DNA of 64,000 bases from Porphyridium purpureum (lineage: Eukaryota; Rhodophyta; Bangiophyceae; Porphyridiales; Porphyridiaceae). Under the pieces are notes generated by a model, which was not told the DNA's origin, searched no databases, and saw only the letters and a list, made by a program, of their open reading frames with translations. Position numbers and translations under genes: made by a program. Shown here piece after piece: positions 33,601 to 42,563 of the stretch. The stretch is taken from NCBI GenBank assembly GCA_008690995.1, contig VRMN01000008.1:806001-870000 (forward strand). Reading direction: 5' to 3'. How positions within the stretch are numbered: the first letter of the stretch is position 1; each line of letters begins with the position of its first letter.

Positions 33601-34841
33601 ATCCGACAGCCTTCACGAGTGGGCATGTGGAGTATTTCATGCGCCACCGCGCTCATGCCAGTGCTTGTTTTATCTGGCGCCGCCACGGCGGTGTTCAGCT
33701 GTACTCCATCAATCGTAAGGCACATGCTGCGTGACCTCATCCAATCGAGGCCTATCACCAGCGGGTGGTGTCCATCGTAGACAACCACATTATGCTTACG
33801 TTCGATCAGGCCATGCATTCCCAGCGTCACCACTGCACATCCACGCGTCGGTGCCATACTTCCATCGGCTAGCCGTACACGGCTCACGGTGCGGGGCACC
33901 AAGTCATGCTTTCCCACACTGGCTTCGCGACATGCGGCCACGCTCAAAAACGTGTGCGACGCTCCTGTATCCATGATAGCCGGGATCACGATGCCGTTTA
34001 CTCGCGCGTCGATCTTGATGAGACCAGCGTGGCTGACTCCAATCGATGCGGTAAGCAGCTCTGCAGCAGGATCTGTTGCACTCGGCTTGGCACGAAACCT
34101 GGTCAGCAACGGCTCAAGCGCGGGCCCTTCTTCCCTGGGGCGTGCCGGCGAAGAGTCTTCGGCTTCATCCTCACTACTCCACACCCAGGGATCGCTGCCA
34201 TAGCGGTCTTGCCCTGTGTCTCCGGTCATCTGATCATACATTTCCGATTCTTCGCGGAAATCTTCCGCCACGCCGTCATACCAGGAATCCGACCGTTCTT
34301 CCGACTTTGACGTTGCAGGTACCGCGCCCTGCGGAATGACGTTGATGGTGCCCAAATCCGCCTCGCGCGAGTCACGCTGACATTTGTGGTTTACTGGCTG
34401 ATTATGACCGCATTCAAAGCAATAATGGCGGAGTTCTGCACGCGTGGTCGCACGCGTTCGCTCGGTTTCACGCCGTCGACTCGCGCCTTGTCCATTGCCG
34501 AAAGGCACGCCTCGACTCCCGTCGTTATCGCGGCTATATCGCCCGCGTTCGGGAACCCGCGGCACGCTAGTATGCGCACGTGCGCGCGAATCGGTGTGTG
34601 GCTCACCGCGTGGGCCATCATTAGATCCGCTTGCGGCGTAGCTGCCACGGAAAGTGTTCGAAAAGCGCCGGCTGCGACGACGAGTAGCAGAGTTTACCGG
34701 ACTACGTCCAGTAAGATTACTACCACCGCGCCGACTGCTGTTGCCGCCCCCACTACCGTGACCGCGAACCGCAGTCCGTGTGCTAAATGGCAAAAAAACG
34801 CCCGGAAAAACTCTTGGAAAAACTCCTTGCAGTGTCAGCAC
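30624..34841 (-). CDS. Copia pol frame (zinc knuckle, PR, INT, RT, RNase H)
   Basis: Fossil-element frame of 1,405 codons. Parts in order: an Arg/Gly/Ser-rich stretch, zinc knuckle (CFECGHNQPVNHKC), aspartic protease (MDTGASHTF, about residue 289), integrase zinc finger (HEILH...CRIC), integrase core (VSVDLVDP, RCDEGSEF), a Myb-like acidic insert before RT (about 780-830), RT with YVDD (about 1065), and RNase H (SDADFA, STAEAEL, VDNEAAL). Integrase lying before RT identifies Ty1/copia. The first codons lie in the DNA transposon end and not in copia sequence. Confidence 0.88.
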   Translation of the reverse strand: MLTLQGVFPRVFPGVFLPFSTRTAVRGHGSGGGNSSRRGGSNLTGRSPVNSATRRRSRRFSNTFRGSYAASGSNDGPRGEPHTDSRARAHTSVPRVPERGRYSRDNDGSRGVPFGNGQGASRRRETERTRATTRAELRHYCFECGHNQPVNHKCQRDSREADLGTINVIPQGAVPATSKSEERSDSWYDGVAEDFREESEMYDQMTGDTGQDRYGSDPWVWSSEDEAEDSSPARPREEGPALEPLLTRFRAKPSATDPAAELLTASIGVSHAGLIKIDARVNGIVIPAIMDTGASHTFLSVAACREASVGKHDLVPRTVSRVRLADGSMAPTRGCAVVTLGMHGLIERKHNVVVYDGHHPLVIGLDWMRSRSMCLTIDGVQLNTAVAAPDKTSTGMSAVAHEILHMPTREGCRICALAKIRRASAVRRVERVGSVDDVPRERCDEEDLRARFNDRVSVDLVDPTIPGVDGNRYLLSHRDIATNWWSFQGVCDKSAESVLEAFMEIQRGRGWPRVLRCDEGSEFKGSFEEALHSHLVQKDVGVAYRANTHASHERMHADVNAGVRALLVQSGLPYRWYASAVKYWVLARNLPWKGRTARQTAFEKRFKREWKRELPPFGAGVVVYDESHMKFGTSGIVAIVVGFTVPDPLDEREHINVLVVPKDDLRFAAVRRVKEWRMLDGIWPVRGMGLREREAELHNNDPSFLERVSVRDEDLEWCSRCRKVCRGNIDCDRCVFGTAARAAHSASAGCARDRCVCPRNADGELREAVAVRQGTYKRMQLPWSEEEDEALLRAMPSDEEHSGQKWKEILSAPAFFMRGRKPAAAAARLRELTAAQVNVIEVVDTGSVLETQSGITALHAELRALTSAGALPFEKTVERAVAARTPGARFIKLKLLMSVKNREMPPEFHKVKARIVAQGCHIEDSRGHRAVDEGFAFDKPPGLAAIRAAMSSALLRSGSDADGAFFDIDCAYTSAKLGGPPTFGVVRGLRRFLRGSVSGEEWHKVEGLEDPVVPLPRALCGLPRAGSDFAHHARKLLLSYEWRESQADLNQYMKRGASGRTVVLSMYVDDGACFGHKNDVADAVKDFRKIFKITRPVELLSESSKEKPISFLGSHLYSDGGYWVLDSSSYAQHIVECARDRITRERSNPLSERVEASGDARGQMCPAWVQGSLGQLLWLTRTARPDLAMSVAHVARFVHRWDDAATKALSEILGYLRKHVDVHLQYEIPIVCGCPEVVVFSDADFAVAGSVSGAAAFFGVGKVRHLVDWVSRKQRRVSTSTAEAELVAAHGAAQGCVFPLGMHLEEMSCSWPRVRLFVDNEAALRAIAREHSDKLSHVSKMQHISIRWLHETVADGIIEICHVPTRANLADGLTKPLPTDKFRSHAFAWGLYSLTLSTGAAHCGK

Positions 34842-35045
34842 GAAAAGTACAGTGCTTTTTCCATTGTCTGTCTTTTCTGAGAAAACTCTAATAATAAATG
34901 GCAGAAAAACTCGTGGAAAATCTGTTCAGCCGCTGTCCTTTCAGAATAGTAGAGTGATCTGAGGTATTTCAAACGCATCTTCGTGAATTTTGGAAAAACG
35001 TTTCTTGTACGAATTGAAAAACTCGGAGAAAAACAGCCGGAAAAA
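34772..35045. repeat. Left terminal and subterminal repeats of the 9.4-kb transposon
   Basis: Terminal CAGTCCG followed by at least six GGAAAAACTC-like words in both spacings (34800-34830, 34896-34925, 34990-35045). Such arrays bind the transposase or an accessory DNA-binding protein in CACTA elements. Confidence 0.75.
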
Positions 35046-35090
35046 GCATGGGACTCGCGTGAAAGGGGAAGTGATTCGTGTACCGCAACT

Positions 35091-38000
35091 TCAATTGTAT
35101 GCTTGTACGCCCTCAAATGTGTTCGGGTTCACGAAGTAATACCATCGGCTAAGCTTCTGCGATGTATTCTGGAATGCTGTCACCCTCCCTGTTATCATCG
35201 TCGCGTCTATCACTTGCACGGAGTCGCTTTGCAATCTCTGGTGGTGGAACACGGGCTCGAGACGCATGCACTTGCTGGCGCACTGCGACTTGGAGGATTC
35301 TCCATCATGCCCTTCGAAGTCCTGAATCACTGCGACATCGCAGGTCTCGTTGTGCTCATCCGTATTTATCGTGATCCGGGCGATTAAGATGCATTTCCCG
35401 TACGCGTACTGGTCCGGGTGGGTCGAGTGCTTTGAGTACTCGACGAAGTCCCATCGCGGATTCTTATAGTGATCCGGATGCGCGACGATGCATTCGACAG
35501 TCTGCCTTCGGTGCTTGAGCTGCATTTGTCGAAAAGCCTCGAGTACAACTGATGCATGCGTCGCTTCAGCGCGGAACTTGTTCATCGCGAAACGTTTCAA
35601 AGCGCTATCCATTCTCGCCCATAGAGCTACCCTTTCAGCGTTGCTGTTTGTGCTGTTGGATGTACGCGAAGCGTATGGGTTCCATATTTGTGGTTGCCAT
35701 TCCAAAGCACTTCGAAACCCGTTCTCTCTGGTATATGTCCAGACGGTGCATGCGTCGCGCCAGACACCGAATAAAGACGATGAGAAATGTATTGACGATC
35801 CTCGATGCCGGTACCATGGGTGTCTTTGATTTGCTGTGTTCTCATTTGGTGCCGTGTTGGTGAACGTCCGCACGTCTGATTGTTGGCCCTCATTCGAATA
35901 CGCGTCTCGCGTTAGTTGCCAGAGCCAGCGATTCGAAAACGATGCAAGTTCGTGCTTAGCAGCGCGGCGTAGCATAGATTCATGCGGCTTCCAAGTGTCC
36001 GAACCAACCAGCGACTTGAACCAGACCTTGTCAACTTGGAAGGATTTTTCACCGTCCGTCGTATCCCAAAATTTCATCGGCCCGAAGTCCGCCAAATTAT
36101 CGCCAAAGTGGGAAAGCGCATGGATCTTTGGAGCATTCCAAGGTAGATTAATGCGCTGTGTGAATATGCGAAGCCGCGATTGCACTTCACTTGTGAGACT
36201 TGGGATGCGAATCAGCAGGTCACGGGGAATCACTCGCAGATATAGTACGCCGTACAACTGAATACATCGAATTGCAAGATTGGTGAAGGCAATGCGTGCA
36301 TGATCCTCGAGGATGTCTTCCTGTTGTATGAGTACGACCATTTGGAGAAGGTGACCAAGCGAGTATGATTGTTCAGCGAGTTTTGTCAAGTCGAGTAAGA
36401 AGTTAGAGGAGCGAATTCGCGTGTACACAGCGTGTCGTCGGAAGCTGGCTTCATTCATGATATTCGTGGCTATTCGGCTCCATGCTTTTCCAGCGGCTGA
36501 GTCAATGATTCCGCGAAGCTGATCTGTTGCGCTGCCTTTGTGCTTTGGAGTTGCCGTCTTCAATGGGAGCGCACGGCCATGTGCACTCGAGTGTGAAAAT
36601 CTCGTCCCGCTGGGCGGAGCGCTTGCTGTCTTTCGTTTCTTTGCGGGTGACGCTTGTCCAGATTGTGATGGTCCATCGATGTCAGACGCGCATTCGCTGT
36701 TGGATTCGGAACCATGTTCGCTGTTGCTCTCGCCTGCACTGGCACATGTATCTTCGCTTCTATCAAGCGATGCCATGGCACCGATTGCGTCTTCTTCCTC
36801 CCCATGCTTTGAATATTGCTTCGCGCGCTCTTGCGCTTCCGTGAGTTCAAAGACAACGTTTGCTACTCGGTGGGTGACATTTGGCTTGCTCAGTAATGCC
36901 TTGAGTCCGGCAACGGTTATGCCGCGGAACCAGAAAGCCAAGAAACCGTGAAGCCCATCGATACCGGTCAGTTGGAACCTTCCACGATTAAGAAGCATTA
37001 TGTGTTCCTCGTATCCAGCTGCAAGTTCGTTGAAATCTTTGTCATCATTCTCGTCGAAGCGATTCCATCCGATCGCTGCATGTTCTCCGATGAACTGCAG
37101 AGAATGTGCCTTTCTCATCGAAGCTCCCCATTCGGATAAGTGTTGGGTCACAAGGTGTTCAATTTTCTTCTCTGATCGATACTGCAGGGGACGTCGTGTA
37201 ACCCAGAACTCATCATTTTCTGTTTGATGTGGCGCCGCTGGTGTGCTGAGCGTGTGTATCGATGATTGTGGAGCTTGTACCATACATTGATGACAGGGCA
37301 TTTTCTGCGCGCGCCCACCGGATACAAACGATGCCTTGGTGAAAGAGCACTTTGACATCATTGGCATGTCCATCGATAATTTGTACACGATGGGAAAGAA
37401 AAGCAGTCGACGCTGCTGCCATGTTACTGGGATGCCATGTTTGTTAGCAGCTAGCGTGTCGTAAAATGTTTTGCTCATGATCGCGTGATACATCGACGAT
37501 TCGAGCTCACGTCGAGCCAACTTTGCATTGATGTGGAGGTTTTGGCTCGCTCCGAATGCTCTAGCAACGCATTCAGTGTCCACCGCAGGTAAATACGCGA
37601 CGACATGTGGCTCACGGTGAGCATCTGAGCAGAACATGCGACGATGGACGATACGGATCTTGAGCGGCGTCATTGTATGACGCCCGTTCTGTGTCATGTG
37701 CGCTTCGTCAGCGTATATCTGCAGCGGAAGTAGAACTGCCTCAGGTGGGTCCGGACCATATTTCTGCCTGACTTCGAATGCGATGCGACGAGCTGCGTTG
37801 ACACACAGGTTACCATCTTGCGGGAAAACGAGGGACTTGCGCTGTTGGTCTTCGAAGAGATTGATTTTCAAGGCGTCCAAACCGTATTCCCTGATGATGG
37901 AAACAACCGAATTTACTGCGAGCTCCATTGGCTCACGGAAGCGAATCTTTGGGACCACATTGCGAGGTAAAATCTTCCCATGCAGTGTCTTCCCTGCGCC

Positions 38001-39086
38001 GTATTCAATAATTGCCTCCTGACCATCGATGACTGTGTTTCCGATGATATCCGATATGCATTGCTTAGATCTGTGGGTGAAAAGAAGGGTCGAAGCTCGC
38101 TTACCCAGACCCGCAGCTGATTCGTTGATACTTGTTTGCATCACAGAGAAGGCCTTCTCAAGTAAAGATGCATCGCAGGTCGATAGATTCCTTCTCAAAT
38201 CCGTGAAGGCACGCCTGATTATTCGAGTAATATACCGAAGAGTCGTGCGAGTAGTGATGCGTAACAGCTGCATCTCCATCGACTTTAGTTCAAGTGCTTC
38301 GCGAGTGGAAATGGCGTGCTTGTGCATAAACATCTCCTGTTCACTTTTAAACCTTAGAACTTCGACTGCATCGTCGATGTCAATGTTCTCCGATGAGCCT
38401 ATGCCAGTCAACGTGCGCACGTACTTCGAGATGCTGTCGTCGCGGTGTTGTAGGCGCTGGCGTAAAGTCTTCTGGTCGAGTAATCTCTCAAAACGCTTTG
38501 CATAACGGGTCACAAGCGTTTCGACGTCAATCTCTCGACTAGGATACGCATCGCTCATCTGTGCTGCATCGTGTCCCATACGTTCTGCTTCGTTGGCTTC
38601 ATCATTGTCTGCCGCGTCATTCTCTAGAGCAAGATCATCATCCGATTCAATCTGCTCTTCTGGGTCCACGAAGTCATCACCGCCGTCATTGTCGCTGTCC
38701 CGTGCGCTGTCGTCATGATTGTCTATGCCGGCACTGACGTCAAAGTCAATTCCACTGCGCGTATCGTCATCGCATGGGCCACCGTACACAGCAGTCGACC
38801 GTCGAAGATTCGCGTATGGAATGCGCCCTGTGCGTACACGCAGTCTGCAGCACAGTTTGTGTTCTCGCATGACTTGGACCCGCGCAGTGTAAGATAAACC
38901 TTGTCCTTCAGGCGGTGAAAAATCGCAGTTGACACCATCGCATTGTAATCTTTTCTCTCGACGACGATGCCACGGCTTGTGGGCGAGGCTCTCACGACTA
39001 TCCATGCCTATGCGCCGAATCTCTTTAACTCCCCTCGCACGGCCCCCTCGCGCCGTCCAATCGTCTCGTCCTCTCGTCCGGCCCAC
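35091..39086 (-). CDS. CACTA/Plavaka-like transposase
   Basis: Frame of 1,331 codons. The N-terminus overlaps a minisatellite, and the Met at residue 28 (39005) is an alternative start. A Cys/His cluster at about 48-80 (LQCDGVNC...REHKLCC) may be a zinc finger. The likely catalytic acids are in LQIYADEAH (about 455), LTGIDGLHGF (about 705) and WDTTDGEKSF (about 1010); the last follows KIHALSHFGDNLADFGP, very like the tnp2/Plavaka pattern of K-H-L-H and F-G-P before the final Glu. An acidic Ser-rich insert and a basic KKRK patch lie near 775-835. The family call is from these motifs by eye. It would cut and paste the element by its ends. Confidence 0.75.
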   Translation of the reverse strand: MGRTRGRDDWTARGGRARGVKEIRRIGMDSRESLAHKPWHRRREKRLQCDGVNCDFSPPEGQGLSYTARVQVMREHKLCCRLRVRTGRIPYANLRRSTAVYGGPCDDDTRSGIDFDVSAGIDNHDDSARDSDNDGGDDFVDPEEQIESDDDLALENDAADNDEANEAERMGHDAAQMSDAYPSREIDVETLVTRYAKRFERLLDQKTLRQRLQHRDDSISKYVRTLTGIGSSENIDIDDAVEVLRFKSEQEMFMHKHAISTREALELKSMEMQLLRITTRTTLRYITRIIRRAFTDLRRNLSTCDASLLEKAFSVMQTSINESAAGLGKRASTLLFTHRSKQCISDIIGNTVIDGQEAIIEYGAGKTLHGKILPRNVVPKIRFREPMELAVNSVVSIIREYGLDALKINLFEDQQRKSLVFPQDGNLCVNAARRIAFEVRQKYGPDPPEAVLLPLQIYADEAHMTQNGRHTMTPLKIRIVHRRMFCSDAHREPHVVAYLPAVDTECVARAFGASQNLHINAKLARRELESSMYHAIMSKTFYDTLAANKHGIPVTWQQRRLLFFPIVYKLSMDMPMMSKCSFTKASFVSGGRAQKMPCHQCMVQAPQSSIHTLSTPAAPHQTENDEFWVTRRPLQYRSEKKIEHLVTQHLSEWGASMRKAHSLQFIGEHAAIGWNRFDENDDKDFNELAAGYEEHIMLLNRGRFQLTGIDGLHGFLAFWFRGITVAGLKALLSKPNVTHRVANVVFELTEAQERAKQYSKHGEEEDAIGAMASLDRSEDTCASAGESNSEHGSESNSECASDIDGPSQSGQASPAKKRKTASAPPSGTRFSHSSAHGRALPLKTATPKHKGSATDQLRGIIDSAAGKAWSRIATNIMNEASFRRHAVYTRIRSSNFLLDLTKLAEQSYSLGHLLQMVVLIQQEDILEDHARIAFTNLAIRCIQLYGVLYLRVIPRDLLIRIPSLTSEVQSRLRIFTQRINLPWNAPKIHALSHFGDNLADFGPMKFWDTTDGEKSFQVDKVWFKSLVGSDTWKPHESMLRRAAKHELASFSNRWLWQLTRDAYSNEGQQSDVRTFTNTAPNENTANQRHPWYRHRGSSIHFSSSLFGVWRDACTVWTYTRENGFRSALEWQPQIWNPYASRTSNSTNSNAERVALWARMDSALKRFAMNKFRAEATHASVVLEAFRQMQLKHRRQTVECIVAHPDHYKNPRWDFVEYSKHSTHPDQYAYGKCILIARITINTDEHNETCDVAVIQDFEGHDGESSKSQCASKCMRLEPVFHHQRLQSDSVQVIDATMITGRVTAFQNTSQKLSRWYYFVNPNTFEGVQAYN

Positions 39087-39190
39087 TCGTCCCGTCCTAT
39101 CGTCCGGCCCACTCGTCCCGTCCTATCGTCCGGCCCACTCGTCCCGTCCTATCGTCCGACCCACTCGTCCGACCCACTCGTCCGACCCTT
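39070..39190. repeat. 26-bp minisatellite at the transposase 5' end
   Basis: About four copies of a 26-bp unit (TCCTATCGTCCGGCCCACTC plus GTCCCG), the last ones shortened to CGACCCACTCGTC units. It covers the probable promoter or leader of the transposase gene. Confidence 0.9.
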
Positions 39191-40024
39191 TCTTCGCGTG
39201 CGTCTAAGTTGACGCTATTTTCTTCAAGTTGTTGGTGTGCATTACATCACCGCACTATTCAAATATTATTACTAAAATGGCGTAGTTTCACAATACGTGC
39301 AATATGGGAATGCTTGGCTAGACTTTAAGATTTGGAAAGGGTCAAATTTATGATGGATGCAAAGGATCAGACTGAGCCTCTTGAGCTGACCAGCACTGAT
39401 GGTGTAAGTGCATAGCATGCGAAGCGGCAGAGTGGGGCTTCGAATACAGGGCCGCGGTGGTAGAGCAGGTTCCGGCGAGAGAGCCAGTATTTGGGCGCGG
39501 CGGCTGGGCATTGGGTTCGAAAGGAAGCCACGCTTAGAAGCAGTCACAATCTGGAAAGTGTCATTATTTCTCGACATTTGACCCAGGAATCGGGTGGAGA
39601 AGTAGGGCGCTTCCGTCTTTCCGTGTGATCTAGCTTAGAATCATACTTGCAGTTATCGGCGTGTATTTACTGGGAGAATACTTTTTTCCCGCGCATTTGA
39701 TTCCTCTTGTCAGTTGTGGGTATTTGGCAGTAGTATTAGTGCACAGTGGTGTATAGCGTCCACACTCTGTGTCGCGGTGAAAGAGAAAAGAAAATCGCTG
39801 AGAGTGAAGCATCAAAATCAGCCCTCGGCACAAGTGCAACGCATGAGAAAACGTCGTCGTCTGAGGAGAGCACCTAGAGTGTGGAGGCCAGCGGTTCTGG
39901 AGAGGAGGAAAGTAGCGATGCAGAGGACTGAGCGAATGCCGAGGGATCTGAACCGCGAACTGATCCGGAGTGCAAACATCGCTGGTTTATGTGACGTTGA
40001 ATGGAATGTAAATGTTCCATATCG
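39191..40024. other. Transposon interior without a secure gene
   Basis: Between the transposase and the 317-residue accessory gene. A short plus-strand Arg-rich frame (39714-40028) is open but unconvincing. Confidence 0.4.
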
Positions 40025-40978
40025 TTAAAGGCCATGCGTTGCCTGAAGTAAGTAATCGTGCGCACGTCTGCAATCAGTGATCAAGTCGGCCGCCACGCGG
40101 CCGCGTCTGCGACAGGATCCGCTGACACAGTCACGCGAGCACGCCAGAGGAGCATCCATAGCTGCATCGGCAGAGCGCTTCGATAATCCAAACCTGATAC
40201 AAGCAGAACCGTACGTGGCCTCGTAACATTCGAACACTCCGCGAATCTTATCCTGAGCAACCCACGAATAATCAGGCCAAGGATAACGGCACGAACCTTT
40301 GATATTCCAGCGGACCAGTAAGTACGATGACAATTTGCTCCAGATCACGTTGACGTCTGGCAGAGCACGAGCCCCAACAAGCTCAACTGTCAAGGGCCGA
40401 CCTTCGAAGCGCACATACACGCGACTGACCCGATGGTTTTTGGTTTTCAATCGCATATCGAACGCCGGATGTTCCAATAGAATTGCCTCGGGGATCGGTG
40501 ATTGTACATCGTCGATGCGCTCAACCCTCGCTGGCCAACCGTCCGCATTCTTCTCTGGCCATTCCACCATCACCAGCTCAGGTACACTATGCTTCTCCTT
40601 ACATCCCGTGTACGCACAGTCGACTCCAGCCAAGAAGCCAGTCAAACCTTGCTGTGCATTGACCATCGATGCACGTAGCCAGACCAGTTCTGCGTGAAAG
40701 CTTGACTCGGTGGGATACTTTACACGGGGCTCCATCGGAGGCGTCGGAAGCGATACACGCTGCCACTCGCACTGCTTCAAGATATCGATGAGTTCATTGA
40801 CATCGTTGCGCAGACTATGCAGTTCTGCCTCAACACGCGCAAGCTTGGAGTCGGTGATCATCGCGTGCAGCGCATACTCGCGTGCCTTTAATTCGCTGGT
40901 ATTTTGCGCAATAATATTGGCGTTCAGCGCCATCGCGAGCTGCATCCGCAATTGCTCCACTTCCTCTTTATCCGACAT
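40025..40978 (-). CDS. Transposon accessory protein 1, coiled coil
   Basis: Open frame of 317 residues. The first 70 residues form a clear predicted coiled coil (EEVEQLRMQLAMALNAN, then VEAELHSLRNDVNELI). A globular middle follows with many Trp and Val residues (ELVMVEWPEKNADGWP), and the end is Cys/Arg-rich (CSRDCVSGSCRRRGR). No family is recognised. It shares the strand and probably the promoter side of the transposase. In CACTA elements a second protein often binds the subterminal repeats, and this coiled-coil protein is a reasonable candidate by position only. Confidence 0.6.
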   Translation of the reverse strand: MSDKEEVEQLRMQLAMALNANIIAQNTSELKAREYALHAMITDSKLARVEAELHSLRNDVNELIDILKQCEWQRVSLPTPPMEPRVKYPTESSFHAELVWLRASMVNAQQGLTGFLAGVDCAYTGCKEKHSVPELVMVEWPEKNADGWPARVERIDDVQSPIPEAILLEHPAFDMRLKTKNHRVSRVYVRFEGRPLTVELVGARALPDVNVIWSKLSSYLLVRWNIKGSCRYPWPDYSWVAQDKIRGVFECYEATYGSACIRFGLSKRSADAAMDAPLACSRDCVSGSCRRRGRVAADLITDCRRAHDYLLQATHGL

Positions 40979-41816
40979 GACTGAATGGCGTAAAGGACGG
41001 AGCCTTCTCAGCGACTACACCACCGTTGATCTAAACTGCTCGCTTTCGTCCAACTTGGGCACAGACGCCAATACATCAGACATGCATAGAGTAGTTAGCC
41101 GTTCACCCTGAGCATGCACTTTCTCGTAAAACGAACGTGCTTTTATGTGATGCCCCATAAACCCACACGGCAGACCTGTTACACTAGACGGAAAATGCAC
41201 ATGAAAACTTCGCCGCAGGATCACATTTCCAGCGTAGCGCGCCAAAAATGTTCAAATACAAGAACCGCGCGTAAGGCGGCGCTCATACTTGACATGTCAA
41301 GACAAAGTTGAGAAGCGAAAGGGTTGGTGGTGCAGCGTGTTGTCGCTTGCGAAACGGGGTGTGGAGCGGCTTGTCGAACGGTTTGCGGCGGGCAGTGCTC
41401 GGCGGTTTGCGGTGCGCAGCGATCGGCGTTTCATGCTGTGGCTCGGGTGCGGGATGTGTTGCTGGGGAAGGTGCGGGTTGACGTACAAATACAACGATTC
41501 ATTACGAGGAGTCATCTGGCGAGCCGCGAAGTCTGGGTGGCCTGCGTGTAGTCGATGACGCGACACTTTGGCGCATTGAACGACACACGGATCGGAGACC
41601 AGCTTGTGGCATCGACGAAATATCTGCGGTGGTTGCGATTACACGTGCATATCAGCTGCGAAGAGAACTGGAAGAACTCGCTGTCACATGGGACCAAACC
41701 CGCGCCCTCCAGGTCTGCGCGGACGCGCCGGAAAACATGTTGCTAGAAAGAAGTGTCGAGCTGGTGAACGCAATTGCGAAACCCGAATAGCACCGACGTA
41801 CGCACAAACAGCAGCG
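40979..41816. promoter_or_regulatory. Divergent centre of the transposon
   Basis: Minus-strand genes lie to the left and plus-strand genes to the right, so this 0.8-kb stretch probably holds promoters for both. No specific motif is claimed. A plus-strand frame upstream of 41817 is open from 41604 and may extend the next gene. Confidence 0.35.
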
Positions 41817-42494
41817 ATGAATACAACGACGGAAGTCGAGGAACAAGATCCATTCATAAGTCTGAAAACTGGCGCGGCAGCATCGAACACGTTCCCGGAC
41901 AGTAATGTGGATGCTTATGTTACATCCATGGAAACCGTTGCGTCGTTTTTGTATGAAAGCGAAACCACCGTGATGCAGCCAACGACGACTGGCGAAGGCC
42001 TCAATGCACAGCTGCCCATTAACCCCGTCGATCGCATATGTGTTACGCCATCGGATGCGACTCAGGACATCAGCTTCGAAACAGTTTACCCGACGGCAGC
42101 CACTGCGCGAACAGTATGCCCTGAATCAAAAAGCCCCACCGGGATCCGCGCAAAGACCTACTCGATGAATACTTCGATGACCAAGCAGACATCTAAATTG
42201 AAGAAGCGCAACGTGACACAGAAGCCGTATACCAAAGGAAGTATATGTGATCTTGACCTCGTGAGATTTTTTCGACAAGGGACGGCGCCGCTGATGCCTT
42301 TGACAATTACGGAAGAGTGTTTGGCAGCGATGGATTCATTTGCAGCGATGCGCGACCCCAAGCGCGCGGCGCCCAACCATGTCGACAATGATCATCCGAT
42401 GGGAATCCGAGATACCGCTCTCGATGAGACGCGCGGTACGGACCATGGACGCAACGTTGTGATACCACAGACACAACAGACGAACGCTTGGTAA
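41817..42494 (+). CDS. Transposon accessory protein 2
   Basis: From the ATG at 41817 the frame gives 225 residues (MNTTTEVEEQDPF...); an upstream ATG at 41604 would give 296. The product is Thr/Ser-rich and polar, with a basic patch (KQTSKLKKRNVTQK) and no recognised domain. It lies 69 bp before the next gene on the same strand. Confidence 0.5.
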   Translation: MNTTTEVEEQDPFISLKTGAAASNTFPDSNVDAYVTSMETVASFLYESETTVMQPTTTGEGLNAQLPINPVDRICVTPSDATQDISFETVYPTAATARTVCPESKSPTGIRAKTYSMNTSMTKQTSKLKKRNVTQKPYTKGSICDLDLVRFFRQGTAPLMPLTITEECLAAMDSFAAMRDPKRAAPNHVDNDHPMGIRDTALDETRGTDHGRNVVIPQTQQTNAW

Positions 42495-42563
42495 ACGGAT
42501 TACTACACGTCTAACACATCCCCGTCCACCAATGGCTTCGCCTTCGCGTACATTTCAAAGTGC

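Noticed and set aside
34386-34880. Plus-strand frame over the copia pol start
   Set aside because: It is a mirror of the Arg/Gly-rich pol N-terminus and the transposon end.
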